11,053 nt of DNA from Methylococcaceae bacterium (GCA_947484105.1 CANKON010000024.1:1-11053); one strand, 5' to 3'. Numbered from the stretch's first letter, positions 1-6,037 are shown. The notes: generated from the sequence alone by a model not told the origin. Translations and numbers: made by a program.

Positions 1-691
1 ATCCACCAGCACTTTTTCCAGTGGTTGCGTCAATATCAAAGATGATGTTATCTCTTAACACACCAGCAACACCACCAGGAACTTTATCAAGACCTAATGT
101 GTCACGAGTACGCCATGCAATGTTGTGATCAGCGCATGATGTATCGCCGCTCACACCAATTGCCCCCACTAAAGTTCCCGTTGAATTATATAGTGCCAAG
201 CCACCGCCAAAAACATTTACGCCGCCGATACGTTTGCCAACCATTGGGTCATTTTTCGCGCCAAAATTTTTTGCTGCGCCTGCATAAGCAACGCTAACAT
301 CAACAGGATTGCTTTCTTGCAATCCAAATAAACTGCCGCCTGGTTGAACGGCAGAATATAAATTTGCTGTTGATAGTGCTAAACCAGGCAAGCTAAACGC
401 ATTTGCTGTATTTGCTTTTTGTGCTGAAATAACGCGGCTACCTGGCCATTGATCACCCACATTTGTACCCGTTTTTGCAACAGCACACACTTCACCATCA
501 CGATTAACAATTGTTCCCCACATATTCAGATCTAAACCACCATTAACTTCATGACGTGCTGCTGTTAACGCGCTTTGCAATTGAGCAAAAGTTGGTAAAT
601 CTTTACACTTTGAGTTATCAGCAGCCATTGAAGAACCACACGTTGTAGCTAATGCTACTGTTGCTATAGTTAAAGAAATTTTTTTAAACAT
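1..691 (-). CDS. Secreted GlcG/HbpS-family (DUF336) heme-binding-like protein, 3' end outside window
   Basis: The minus strand is open from an ATG at 691 to the window edge (230 codons, no stop). A GAGGTGA ribosome site lies just upstream. Residues 1-23 look like a Sec signal peptide (MFKK, a hydrophobic run, then S-M-A before A24). The mature part shows the GlcG/HbpS pattern: a predicted helix (LPTFAQLQSALTAARHEV), then a strand with MWGTIVNRDGEVCAV, and later the glycine-rich GVNVFGGGLALY and the signature GAIGVSGD (GVSGD at 179-183). Known members of this family bind heme or act as small accessory proteins of oxidative pathways. The substrate and role here are not shown by the sequence. 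Mature cysteines at 29, in EVCAV and in DTSCADH suggest disulfides in an exported protein. At 230 residues it is already longer than cytoplasmic GlcG; from memory of the secreted subfamily, only about 10-20 residues should be missing. It is transcribed divergently from the JAMM gene. Confidence 0.85.
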   Translation of the reverse strand, partial: MFKKISLTIATVALATTCGSSMAADNSKCKDLPTFAQLQSALTAARHEVNGGLDLNMWGTIVNRDGEVCAVAKTGTNVGDQWPGSRVISAQKANTANAFSLPGLALSTANLYSAVQPGGSLFGLQESNPVDVSVAYAGAAKNFGAKNDPMVGKRIGGVNVFGGGLALYNSTGTLVGAIGVSGDTSCADHNIAWRTRDTLGLDKVPGGVAGVLRDNIIFDIDATTGKSAGG

Positions 692-801
692 ATATCACCT
701 CTAATTTTATTATTGTTTATACTTTTCAACACGACGAAAACCGCCGCGCCCCAAAATGATAAAACAATCCAATTAGAAATAACACGGAATATAAGAAAAT
801 T
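692..801. promoter_or_regulatory. Divergent spacer with probable promoters for both flanking genes
   Basis: This 110-nt spacer separates two divergent genes, so each should have a promoter here. It is AT-rich with a short GC-rich core around 731-755. On the minus strand TATAAA (in AAAGTATAAACAA) lies about 25 nt before the ATG at 691 and could be a -10, but I see no convincing -35 at 16-18 nt. No clear sigma70 promoter is seen toward the plus-strand gene. The promoters are therefore inferred mainly from gene orientation. Confidence 0.35.
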
Positions 802-1209
802 ATGACAAATGAAATTAAGCTATCTCGTAAATTAACCAGCGAATTATTACACCTCGCGCAAATTTCGCCAGACGCTGAAATCTGTGGTTTGATTAGTAGC
901 AAAAACAATGAACCGATTCGTTGTTACCCAATCAAAAATAGTGCTACAGAGCCACAAAATCGTTATTTACTCGATGAAAAACAACATATTTCAGCTGTAA
1001 AAAAAATGCGTGAAAATGGCGAAGAACTTTTTGCAATTTATCATTCACATCCGACCGCCCCCGCGTGTCCTTCTACATTGGATTTAGAAATGGCGACTAC
1101 TGAGAATGTGCTGCATTTTATTATTTCGTTAAATACGAAAGGTATTTTGGAATTACGCGCATTCAAAATTGAAAAGCAAAATGCGACAGAAGTTAAAATT
1201 ACGCTGTAG
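802..1209 (+). CDS. Stand-alone JAMM/MPN+ zinc metalloprotease-like protein (JAB domain)
   Basis: This 135-residue protein is almost entirely one JAB/MPN domain. The full JAMM zinc motif is visible: the upstream catalytic glutamate E26 in AEICGLI, then H81-S-H83, seven residues, S91-x-x-D94 (HxHx7SxxD). All expected zinc and catalytic residues are present, so it is predicted to be active. JAMM enzymes hydrolyse isopeptide or peptide bonds after ubiquitin-like folds; bacterial stand-alone versions are known to trim sulfur-carrier proteins such as CysO-cysteine adducts. The start ATG at 802 has only a weak purine-rich stretch upstream (ATAAGAAAATT). There is no signal peptide, so it should be cytoplasmic. 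No ThiF/MoeB-type E1 or sulfur-carrier gene lies next to it; its neighbours are two lipoproteins on the same strand, 44 nt downstream. The family call is secure, the substrate unknown. Confidence 0.88.
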   Translation: MTNEIKLSRKLTSELLHLAQISPDAEICGLISSKNNEPIRCYPIKNSATEPQNRYLLDEKQHISAVKKMRENGEELFAIYHSHPTAPACPSTLDLEMATTENVLHFIISLNTKGILELRAFKIEKQNATEVKITL

Positions 1210-1253
1210 ACTAATCGCCTTTTAAACTAAACCGAGAAATCATCGTCTTAATC

Positions 1254-1670
1254 ATGAAAAAAATTTTACTACTACCATTAGTTGCGTTATTGCTTTCGGG
1301 CTGTGCAGACAAAAATAATTACGAAGCCGCTGTTTTAGAGGAGCTTCAACGAGATACAAAAACGCCCGAAACACGAGACTATAAAGTGCCTGCTGAAAAA
1401 ATGGCAGGCTGTATTGTTGAAACGTCATCAAAAAATATGCCTGGTATTTTTGGATTAGATCCCGCACGTTTAATGGCTTATCGTAATTACGCAAAAATGC
1501 TGACACTTGCAAAATCGCCCGATCCGAAAAAAACAATGGAAGAATTACAAACAGATTTTGGTTCGGCAAAAGAATTAGTCGCGGCGCGTAGCAATTACAC
1601 AGAAAGCGAGCTGGAATGTTTGTCTTCATTTGTTATGAGTGCTGATGAACCGCCGCAAGCAGAAAAATAA
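1254..1670 (+). CDS. Small putative outer-membrane lipoprotein with a conserved-looking cysteine pair
   Basis: The protein has 138 residues. Residues 1-17 form a lipoprotein signal peptide: MKK, a leucine-rich core, then the lipobox LSGC with the lipidated Cys17. The +2 residue is Ala, not Asp, so Lol sorting to the outer membrane is predicted. The mature domain of about 120 residues is largely helical and contains two further cysteines, C53 (KMAGCIVE) and C122 (ELECLSSF), which could form a periplasmic disulfide. I do not recognise the family and assign no function. The start ATG at 1254 is fixed by the signal peptide; the ribosome site is weak (GAGAAA about 15 nt upstream). It follows the JAMM gene by 44 nt and precedes another lipoprotein gene by 26 nt, so the three may be co-transcribed. 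Shared function is not implied by this alone. Confidence 0.8.
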   Translation: MKKILLLPLVALLLSGCADKNNYEAAVLEELQRDTKTPETRDYKVPAEKMAGCIVETSSKNMPGIFGLDPARLMAYRNYAKMLTLAKSPDPKKTMEELQTDFGSAKELVAARSNYTESELECLSSFVMSADEPPQAEK

Positions 1671-1696
1671 TTAACCTTCAATTAAGGCGGTGTGAA

Positions 1697-2023
1697 ATGA
1701 AACGTTTGTTTTTAATTATTATGATGATAGTTTTTGTGACAGGTTGTGTGTATTCGGAACGCCGTACACCTTATGGTTATTCAAGTGGCTATTCAAATTA
1801 TTCGACAATAACGCCTGTTTATCCGCGTTACCAAGAGCAACATTATTATATTCAAACGCCCCGATATGTTGCGCCGCCCGCTCCGTATTTTCGAGCTTAT
1901 GAAGAACGTCCTGAACACCAACGTCATTCACATCGTCGTTCACATGAACGCGAAAATGATAACGAACGCGGTGAGCATGGCGAACACAACGAACGTTCAA
2001 ACTCTCGTTCACGTCAACGTTGA
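1697..2023 (+). CDS. Tyrosine-rich lipoprotein with a low-complexity His/Arg/Glu tail, hypothetical
   Basis: The protein has 108 residues. The signal peptide MKRLFLIIMMIVFVTGC ends in a lipobox (VTGC), giving lipidated Cys17. Residues 19-70 are rich in tyrosine, proline and serine (YGYSSGYSNYS, then PYFRAYEE). Residues 70-108 are a highly charged low-complexity tail of Arg, His, Glu, Asn and Ser. There is no globular domain I recognise. The composition suggests an intrinsically disordered envelope protein; the histidines could bind metal or the charged tail could touch cell wall or DNA, but both ideas are speculation. The start is supported by AAGGCGG about 6-12 nt upstream of the ATG at 1697. 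It is the last gene of the plus-strand cluster and is followed 7 nt later by a strong terminator stem. The repetitive tail makes the coding sequence rich in CGTTC/GAACG inverted repeats. Confidence 0.72.
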   Translation: MKRLFLIIMMIVFVTGCVYSERRTPYGYSSGYSNYSTITPVYPRYQEQHYYIQTPRYVAPPAPYFRAYEERPEHQRHSHRRSHERENDNERGEHGEHNERSNSRSRQR

Positions 2024-2030
2024 TAAAAAC

Positions 2031-2066
2031 AAAAAGGTCGATTGTTTCAACACAATCGACCTTTTT
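2031..2066. terminator. Bidirectional Rho-independent terminator between convergent genes
   Basis: A perfect 15-bp inverted repeat: left arm 2031-2045 (AAAAAGGTCGATTGT), six-base loop TTCAAC, right arm 2052-2066 (ACAATCGACCTTTTT). The A5 on one side and T5 on the other give a U tract in both directions. It sits between the lipoprotein stop (2023) and the sspB stop (2091), so it can end both the plus-strand lipoprotein transcript and the minus-strand pet-ssp transcript. Confidence 0.93.
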
Positions 2067-2090
2067 ATTGGAACGCCAAAAAACGCCTTT

Positions 2091-2474
2091 TTACTTTAAA
2101 ACACGCAAAGTGGGTTTTGTTTTCTTGGGTGTTTCGGGCGGTGGTGGAGGCGTATCATTCTGAGGTTCTTCTACATCAAACACCATTCCACGACCATTTT
2201 CTTTTGCATAAATCGCCATAACTGCTGCGACGGGCGCATTGACGTAAGTCGATTTGCCACTGAAACGTGTGTTAAATTCAATTGCGTCATTGCCTAAACA
2301 CAATGCCTCCACTGCGGCGGGTCGCAAATTTAAAACGATGCGCCCATCTTGCACAAATTGCATCGGTAAAACAGCCTCACTGTGATTGGCATCGACTTGC
2401 AAATAAGGTGTGAGATTATTATCCAAAATCCACTCATAAATTGAACGAATTAAATAGGGTTTTAACGGTGTCAT
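2091..2474 (-). CDS. sspB: ClpXP protease specificity-enhancing factor SspB
   Basis: The 127-residue protein matches SspB, the adaptor that binds SsrA-tagged and some other substrates and tethers them to ClpX for degradation by ClpXP. The N-terminal substrate-binding domain starts MTPLKPYLIRSIYEWILDN and continues with YLQVDA, QDGRIVLNLRP and the FSGKSTYVNAPVAAVMAIYAKENG strands. A flexible proline-rich linker (TPPPPPETPKK) follows, and the chain ends in the ClpX-binding tail PTLRVLK, very close to the classical C-terminal motif of the family. It is shorter than the E. coli protein, mainly because the linker is short. Its ATG at 2474 overlaps the sspA stop by 4 nt (ATGA), indicating translational coupling. 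It is the last gene of the minus-strand operon, and the 2031-2066 stem should end the transcript. Confidence 0.96.
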   Translation of the reverse strand: MTPLKPYLIRSIYEWILDNNLTPYLQVDANHSEAVLPMQFVQDGRIVLNLRPAAVEALCLGNDAIEFNTRFSGKSTYVNAPVAAVMAIYAKENGRGMVFDVEEPQNDTPPPPPETPKKTKPTLRVLK

Positions 2475-3136
2475 TTTGGAAGTTCCGCCATATCTTTTTC
2501 GGCATCACTCAAACTACGTCTAAACGCGGGACGATTAAACATTCGCTGGGCGTATTTGTTAATGACATCATCGGGAGCGGAGGTCAAATCGATACCAACA
2601 CTTGGCATTCGCCACAATAAAGGTGTCATGACGCAATCAATTAACGAAAATTCATCACTCATAAAATAGGGACGCGCTGCAAAAATCGGGGCGGCATCAA
2701 GCAAACTTTCGCGTAACGATTTTTTTGCCTTGGCTGATTTTTTCTCGCCTGTAAATAAAACATCGTCCAATAATTGATACCAATCTTGATCGATTCGTTT
2801 AATTAACATTCTCGCATTAGCGCGTGAAACAGGATCCATTTGGTGTAAAGGCGGATGTGGAAAACGCTCATCGAGATATTCCATAATGATGCGTGAATCA
2901 TAAAGCACCAAATCACGCTCAACAAGCGTCGGCGAAACACCACGAGGATTTTCATCCGATTCAGCACAACGAGGATTGTCTGCTAATAATTCTTTTGGTG
3001 GATTTTGGGGATCGTAAAATTCGATTTCGGCAGCAATGCCTTTTTCTTGTAAAACAAAGCGAGCACAATGGCTCATAACACAAGTAGGAGAAGAATATAA
3101 AGTCATAACGGATTTACGAGTAGGCGTGTTGGTCAC
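2471..3136 (-). CDS. sspA: Stringent starvation protein A (GST-fold RNA polymerase-associated regulator), GTG start
   Basis: SspA binds RNA polymerase holoenzyme and alters promoter use in starvation and acid stress; it has a glutathione S-transferase fold without the enzyme activity. The sequence shows the N-terminal thioredoxin-like half (KSVMTLYSSPTC, later SPTLVERDLVLYDSRIIMEYLDERF), the surface loop PHPPL just after it, and a helical C-terminal half with PYFMSDEFSLIDC. I place the start at the GTG at 3136 (221 residues): a GAGG ribosome site lies 9 nt upstream and the 11-residue lead before MTLYS matches the E. coli length. An upstream in-frame TTG (3151) would put the ribosome site inside the gene. 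Compared with E. coli, as I recall it, there is a short insertion near residues 56-66 (RCAESDENPRG). It is followed by sspB with an ATGA overlap, and lies 120 nt downstream of petC. Confidence 0.95.
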   Translation of the reverse strand: MTNTPTRKSVMTLYSSPTCVMSHCARFVLQEKGIAAEIEFYDPQNPPKELLADNPRCAESDENPRGVSPTLVERDLVLYDSRIIMEYLDERFPHPPLHQMDPVSRANARMLIKRIDQDWYQLLDDVLFTGEKKSAKAKKSLRESLLDAAPIFAARPYFMSDEFSLIDCVMTPLLWRMPSVGIDLTSAPDDVINKYAQRMFNRPAFRRSLSDAEKDMAELPK

Positions 3137-3172
3137 AAAAAACAACCTCAATCAGAGGAAAAGATGAGGTTG
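3137..3172 (-). promoter_or_regulatory. Hairpin with T6 tract in the sspA leader, containing the Shine-Dalgarno sequence
   Basis: Read on the minus strand, CAACCTCA (3172-3165) pairs perfectly with TGAGGTTG (3150-3143) around a 14-nt loop, and the second arm runs directly into TTTTTT (3142-3137) and then the GTG start. The GAGG ribosome site of sspA (3149-3146) is wholly within the second arm. The element is thus terminator-like and could also hide the ribosome site. What is seen is the pairing and the T tract; attenuation or translational control is inference. Confidence 0.6.
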
Positions 3173-3173
3173 C

Positions 3174-3179
3174 ATTATA
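3174..3179 (-). promoter_or_regulatory. Candidate -10 element of an internal sspA promoter
   Basis: On the minus strand 3179-3174 reads TATAAT, a perfect sigma70 -10. A -35 is weak: TTAACC lies 19 nt upstream, and nothing better is found at 16-18 nt. If used, transcription should start near 3170-3165, inside the first arm of the leader hairpin, giving a 5' leader of roughly 30 nt before the GTG at 3136. Confidence 0.5.
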
Positions 3180-3206
3180 CATGATAGAATTTTTTAACGG
3201 TTAAAT

Positions 3207-3233
3207 GACTGAAAACTTCCTTGTTTTTCAGTC
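3207..3233 (-). terminator. Stem-loop after petC, possible weak terminator or mRNA 3' end
   Basis: A perfect 9-bp stem: minus-strand GACTGAAAA, loop ACAAGGAAG, then TTTTCAGTC. It begins 24 nt after the petC stop. Downstream is ATTTAACCG rather than a true T run, so as an intrinsic terminator it would be inefficient; it may instead protect the 3' end of petABC mRNA while letting some transcripts reach sspA. Confidence 0.5.
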
Positions 3234-3256
3234 TATTGCAAAGATTTTGAAAAGGT

Positions 3257-3976
3257 TTAGTGTACGTCTTTCCAGTATTCTTTTTTCAGTAAATATGAAA
3301 TTGCCAAGAAAATTAACAAGAAGAACAATACATATTTGCCCATTTGTTGACGTTCAAGTTGCACAGGTTCGCCAACGTAGACCAAGAAATTGACTAAATC
3401 ATTTACCGCTGTATCAAATTCTTTTTCAGACATGGTGCCTTCGCTGCCTTTTATCAACTTTGTCAGCGTCTTTTTTTCGCCGTCCATTTCAAAAACAGGT
3501 TTTTGCTCACCTTGTAATTGCCACAATGGATTAGGCATTCCCACATCTTCAAAAATCGCATTATTTACGCCAAATGGACGGTTTTTGTCTGTATAAAAAC
3601 CTTTCAAATAGCTATAAAGCCAATCCGCGCCGCGCGAGCGGGCAATCAACGACAAATCAGGTGGTTGCGTACCGAACCATTTTTCCGCGTCATGCTTATT
3701 CATTGCGGTGTGCAACTGATCATAAATGCCTGCGCCTTCTGGGGCAATGTCAGCTAAAACGTGTTTTTCGTCTAAACCTAAATCATTAGCGATTCGTAAA
3801 TAACGAATTTGTTTTGCGCTGTGACAGCCTAAACAATACGTTACAAAATGTTTCGCGCCACGTTGCAGCGACACTTTATCGCTCAAATCAACATCGGCAT
3901 CTTGCAACGTCACGCCACCTGACGCAAAAACATTGAGCGAGAGTGAAAACAAAAGAAGTGAAAGTAATTTTTTCAT
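3257..3976 (-). CDS. petC: Cytochrome c1 subunit of the bc1 complex
   Basis: The 239-residue protein carries electrons from the Rieske centre to soluble cytochrome c on the periplasmic side of complex III. A Sec signal peptide (residues 1-18, ending VFA before SGG) leads the protein. The c-type heme site is C48-L-G-C51-H52. Family landmarks follow: PPDLS at 105-109, ARSRGADWLYSYL at 112-124, and GMPNPLW, in which M147 is the likely sixth iron ligand. A single C-terminal membrane helix at about 215-230 (YVLFFLLIFLAISYLL) anchors it, followed by a short basic cytoplasmic tail (KKEYWKDVH). The ATG at 3976 overlaps the petB stop by one base (TAATG). It is the third gene of petABC. Length and all key residues are normal, so it should be functional. 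Confidence 0.97.
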   Translation of the reverse strand: MKKLLSLLLFSLSLNVFASGGVTLQDADVDLSDKVSLQRGAKHFVTYCLGCHSAKQIRYLRIANDLGLDEKHVLADIAPEGAGIYDQLHTAMNKHDAEKWFGTQPPDLSLIARSRGADWLYSYLKGFYTDKNRPFGVNNAIFEDVGMPNPLWQLQGEQKPVFEMDGEKKTLTKLIKGSEGTMSEKEFDTAVNDLVNFLVYVGEPVQLERQQMGKYVLFFLLIFLAISYLLKKEYWKDVH

Positions 3977-5364
3977 TAGTCGAGACTCTCTTTCAAATTT
4001 TTAGCCGTGCGAATTAAGACATTTTTCGCACCTGTTTGATTAAAACCACGTTTTGTGTTTTCGCCTTCTGTGACTAGCGTCACTTCGTCAAATACTGCTT
4101 TGATTTCGGGAATGCGTTCTTCCAAAGTCGGTTGCATTGTAATGTGACTAGGAACAGGTTTGAGTTTTTCCCAACGGGTGTAAATTGGCATCAATAAGAA
4201 AAAGCCAAAATAATACGCGGTAAAAATACGCGCCATTGTTGTCGCTAAAGGTGTTACAGGTTGTGTGCCTAAATAACCGAGTGCGATAAAACTCACCACG
4301 AAAAGCATCAACGCTTTTTTGTAAATGCCGCCACGATAACGAATTGATTTTACTTTGCCACGATCGAGCCAAGGTAATAAAAACAATACGACAATCGAAC
4401 CGCCCATGCCGATAACGCCTGCAAATTTGTCAGGAATCGCACGTAAAATCGAATAAAACGGCGTGAAATACCAAACGGGGGCAATGTGTTCGGGTGTTTT
4501 CATTGGATCAGCAGGAATGAAGTTGGCGTGTTCTAAAAAGTAACCGCCCATTTCTGGCATATAAAAAATGACTGTCGCAAAGAAAATCATAAATACCGCT
4601 ACGCCCACCACGTCTTTTACTGTGTAGTAAGGATGAAATGGAATGCCGTCTGTGGGATGTCCCCAAGGATCTTTTGATTTTTTAATGTTCACTCCGTCAG
4701 GATTATTCGAGCCAACTTCGTGCAACGCCACGATGTGCATAAATACGAGCAACACTAAAACTAATGGCACCGCAATAACATGAAACGCAAAAAATCGATT
4801 CAATGTCGCGTCCGAAATAACGTAATCGCCACGAATCCATAATGCCAAATCATCACCAACCACAGGAATTGCACTGAAGAGCGAAATGATTACCTGTGCC
4901 CCCCAATAAGACATTTGTCCCCAAGGTAACAAATAGCCCATGAACGCTTCTGCCATCAACGCAACAAACAACAACATACCGAAAATCCAAATCAATTCAC
5001 GCGGTTGTTTAAATGAACCGTACAAAAGTCCTCGGAACATGTGCAAATAAATCACAATGAAAAATGCCGACGCGCCTGTTGAGTGCATATATCGCACTAA
5101 CCAGCCCCAATTCACGTCTCGCATAATGTATTCAACCGAATCAAACGCGAATTTTGCATCAGGTTTGTAATTCATGGTCAGCAAAATGCCTGTGACGAAT
5201 TGATTGACTAAAACCAATAATGCGAGCGAACCGAAGAAATACCAAAAGTTAAAGTTTTTTGGCGCGTAATAATGCGCCATGTGTTCATTCCAAACTTGTG
5301 CGAGCGGGAAGCGGTCTAAAACCCAATTGCCGCACATTCTTAAACGAGTCGGTTTTAAATTCAT
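3976..5364 (-). CDS. petB: Cytochrome b subunit of the bc1 complex, with a C-terminal extension
   Basis: The 462-residue integral membrane protein binds both b hemes and forms the quinol-oxidising (Qo) and quinone-reducing (Qi) sites. Heme ligands are visible as H94 and H108 (RYMHS, YLHMFR) and H195 and H210 (FAFHVI, VFMHIV). The second pair has 14 residues between the histidines, one more than in Rhodobacter and mitochondria. The Qo-site motif is P296-V-W-Y299 rather than PEWY; as I recall, PVWY occurs in beta- and gammaproteobacteria. Other landmarks are GYLLPWGQMSYWGAQV and EVGSNNPDG. About eight membrane helices are expected, as for an unsplit cytochrome b. After the last helix and KPVP (to 405) there is a 57-residue polar, probably cytoplasmic tail, which I do not recall from typical homologues of about 400 residues. 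The ATG at 5364 overlaps the petA stop by 4 nt, with GAGGAG upstream. Confidence 0.97.
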   Translation of the reverse strand: MNLKPTRLRMCGNWVLDRFPLAQVWNEHMAHYYAPKNFNFWYFFGSLALLVLVNQFVTGILLTMNYKPDAKFAFDSVEYIMRDVNWGWLVRYMHSTGASAFFIVIYLHMFRGLLYGSFKQPRELIWIFGMLLFVALMAEAFMGYLLPWGQMSYWGAQVIISLFSAIPVVGDDLALWIRGDYVISDATLNRFFAFHVIAVPLVLVLLVFMHIVALHEVGSNNPDGVNIKKSKDPWGHPTDGIPFHPYYTVKDVVGVAVFMIFFATVIFYMPEMGGYFLEHANFIPADPMKTPEHIAPVWYFTPFYSILRAIPDKFAGVIGMGGSIVVLFLLPWLDRGKVKSIRYRGGIYKKALMLFVVSFIALGYLGTQPVTPLATTMARIFTAYYFGFFLLMPIYTRWEKLKPVPSHITMQPTLEERIPEIKAVFDEVTLVTEGENTKRGFNQTGAKNVLIRTAKNLKESLD

Positions 5365-5960
5365 GCCGCTTTCTCCTCAGCCGCTTCGCCGATAATAATC
5401 TGCGTGTCGGTCACATAACGATAAGGGGGAACTTCTAAATTGGTTGGTGCGGGAACGCCTTTATAAACACGTCCTGCTAAATCAAACCATGAACCGTGGC
5501 AAGGGCAGAAAAATCCGCCTTTCCAATCCGCGCCTAAATCATGTGGCGCGACTTCAGGTCTAAAGGTTGGCGAGCAGCCTAAATGCGTACATAAACCGAC
5601 GGCAACAAAAATTTCTGGTTTCATTGAACGTACAGGATTTTTGCTTGATTCAGGTTGATCAGATTCGTTCGATTGCGGGTCACGCAATTGACCGTCTAAC
5701 GTTTTTAAAGTTTCTAACGTTTCAGGCGATCGTTGTAAAATCCAAACAGGTTTTCCACGCCATGCTACGCGAATCAGTTGTCCTTCTTCGATTTTGCTAA
5801 TATCCACTTCAACGGGTGCGCCTGCTGCCATTGCTTTCACACTTGGTTGCATTTGCGATAAAAAAGGCACGGCTAAATAACCTGTGCCAACTGCACCCAC
5901 GACCGTTAATGCCGTGGTGAGAAACTGCCGTTTTGACTTATCAACGGTTTCATCAATCAT
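5361..5960 (-). CDS. petA: Rieske iron-sulfur subunit of the bc1 complex
   Basis: This 199-residue protein takes the first electron from quinol at the Qo site and passes it to cytochrome c1. The N-terminus has a Tat-like signal anchor: SKRQFLT (residues 9-15) followed by a hydrophobic segment at about 16-34 that remains as the membrane anchor. The usual twin arginine is K10-R11 here. The Rieske domain has both cluster boxes: C124-T-H126-L-G-C129 and C152-P-C154-H155-G-S-W-F-D. C124, H126, C152 and H155 bind the 2Fe-2S cluster, and C129 and C154 form the structural disulfide. The PxP loop region (GVPAPTNLEVPPY) is present. The start ATG at 5960 has an excellent AGGAGAG ribosome site (5971-5965). 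It is the first gene of petABC-sspAB and overlaps petB by ATGA. Length is normal for the gammaproteobacterial protein. Confidence 0.97.
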   Translation of the reverse strand: MIDETVDKSKRQFLTTALTVVGAVGTGYLAVPFLSQMQPSVKAMAAGAPVEVDISKIEEGQLIRVAWRGKPVWILQRSPETLETLKTLDGQLRDPQSNESDQPESSKNPVRSMKPEIFVAVGLCTHLGCSPTFRPEVAPHDLGADWKGGFFCPCHGSWFDLAGRVYKGVPAPTNLEVPPYRYVTDTQIIIGEAAEEKAA

Positions 5961-6007
5961 AAAACTCTCCTGTTAGTTACTGCATTTTTCTTGTTGTTAT
6001 CTTAGGC

Positions 6008-6037
6008 AATATACCATTAGACGCGCGTGGATTTGAA
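6008..6037 (-). promoter_or_regulatory. Candidate sigma70 promoter of petABC
   Basis: On the minus strand TTCAAA (6037-6032) and TATATT (6013-6008) are separated by 18 nt, giving a moderate -35/-10 pair. Transcription would start near 6001, about 40 nt before the petA ATG. The spacer contains the palindrome ACGCGCGT. I see no clear FNR or ArcA site. Confidence 0.45.

Noticed and set aside
1252..1629. Minus-strand open frame of 125 codons opposite the first lipoprotein gene
   Set aside because: It lies opposite a gene with a clear lipoprotein signal, has an unlikely composition and no ribosome site; treated as a shadow.
3137..3151. TTG start at 3151 extending sspA by five codons
   Set aside because: The GAGG ribosome site (3149-3146) would fall inside the gene; the GTG at 3136 has correct spacing and gives the family's usual N-terminal length.
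3224..3236. 13-base repeat TTTTTCAGTCTAT also present at 8028-8040
   Set aside because: One shared AT-rich 13-mer is expected by chance in 11 kb; in the first copy it is explained by the hairpin arm, and there is no extended similarity.
5567..5800. Plus-strand open frame opposite petA
   Set aside because: It lies fully within the Rieske gene, whose cluster ligands are encoded on the minus strand there.
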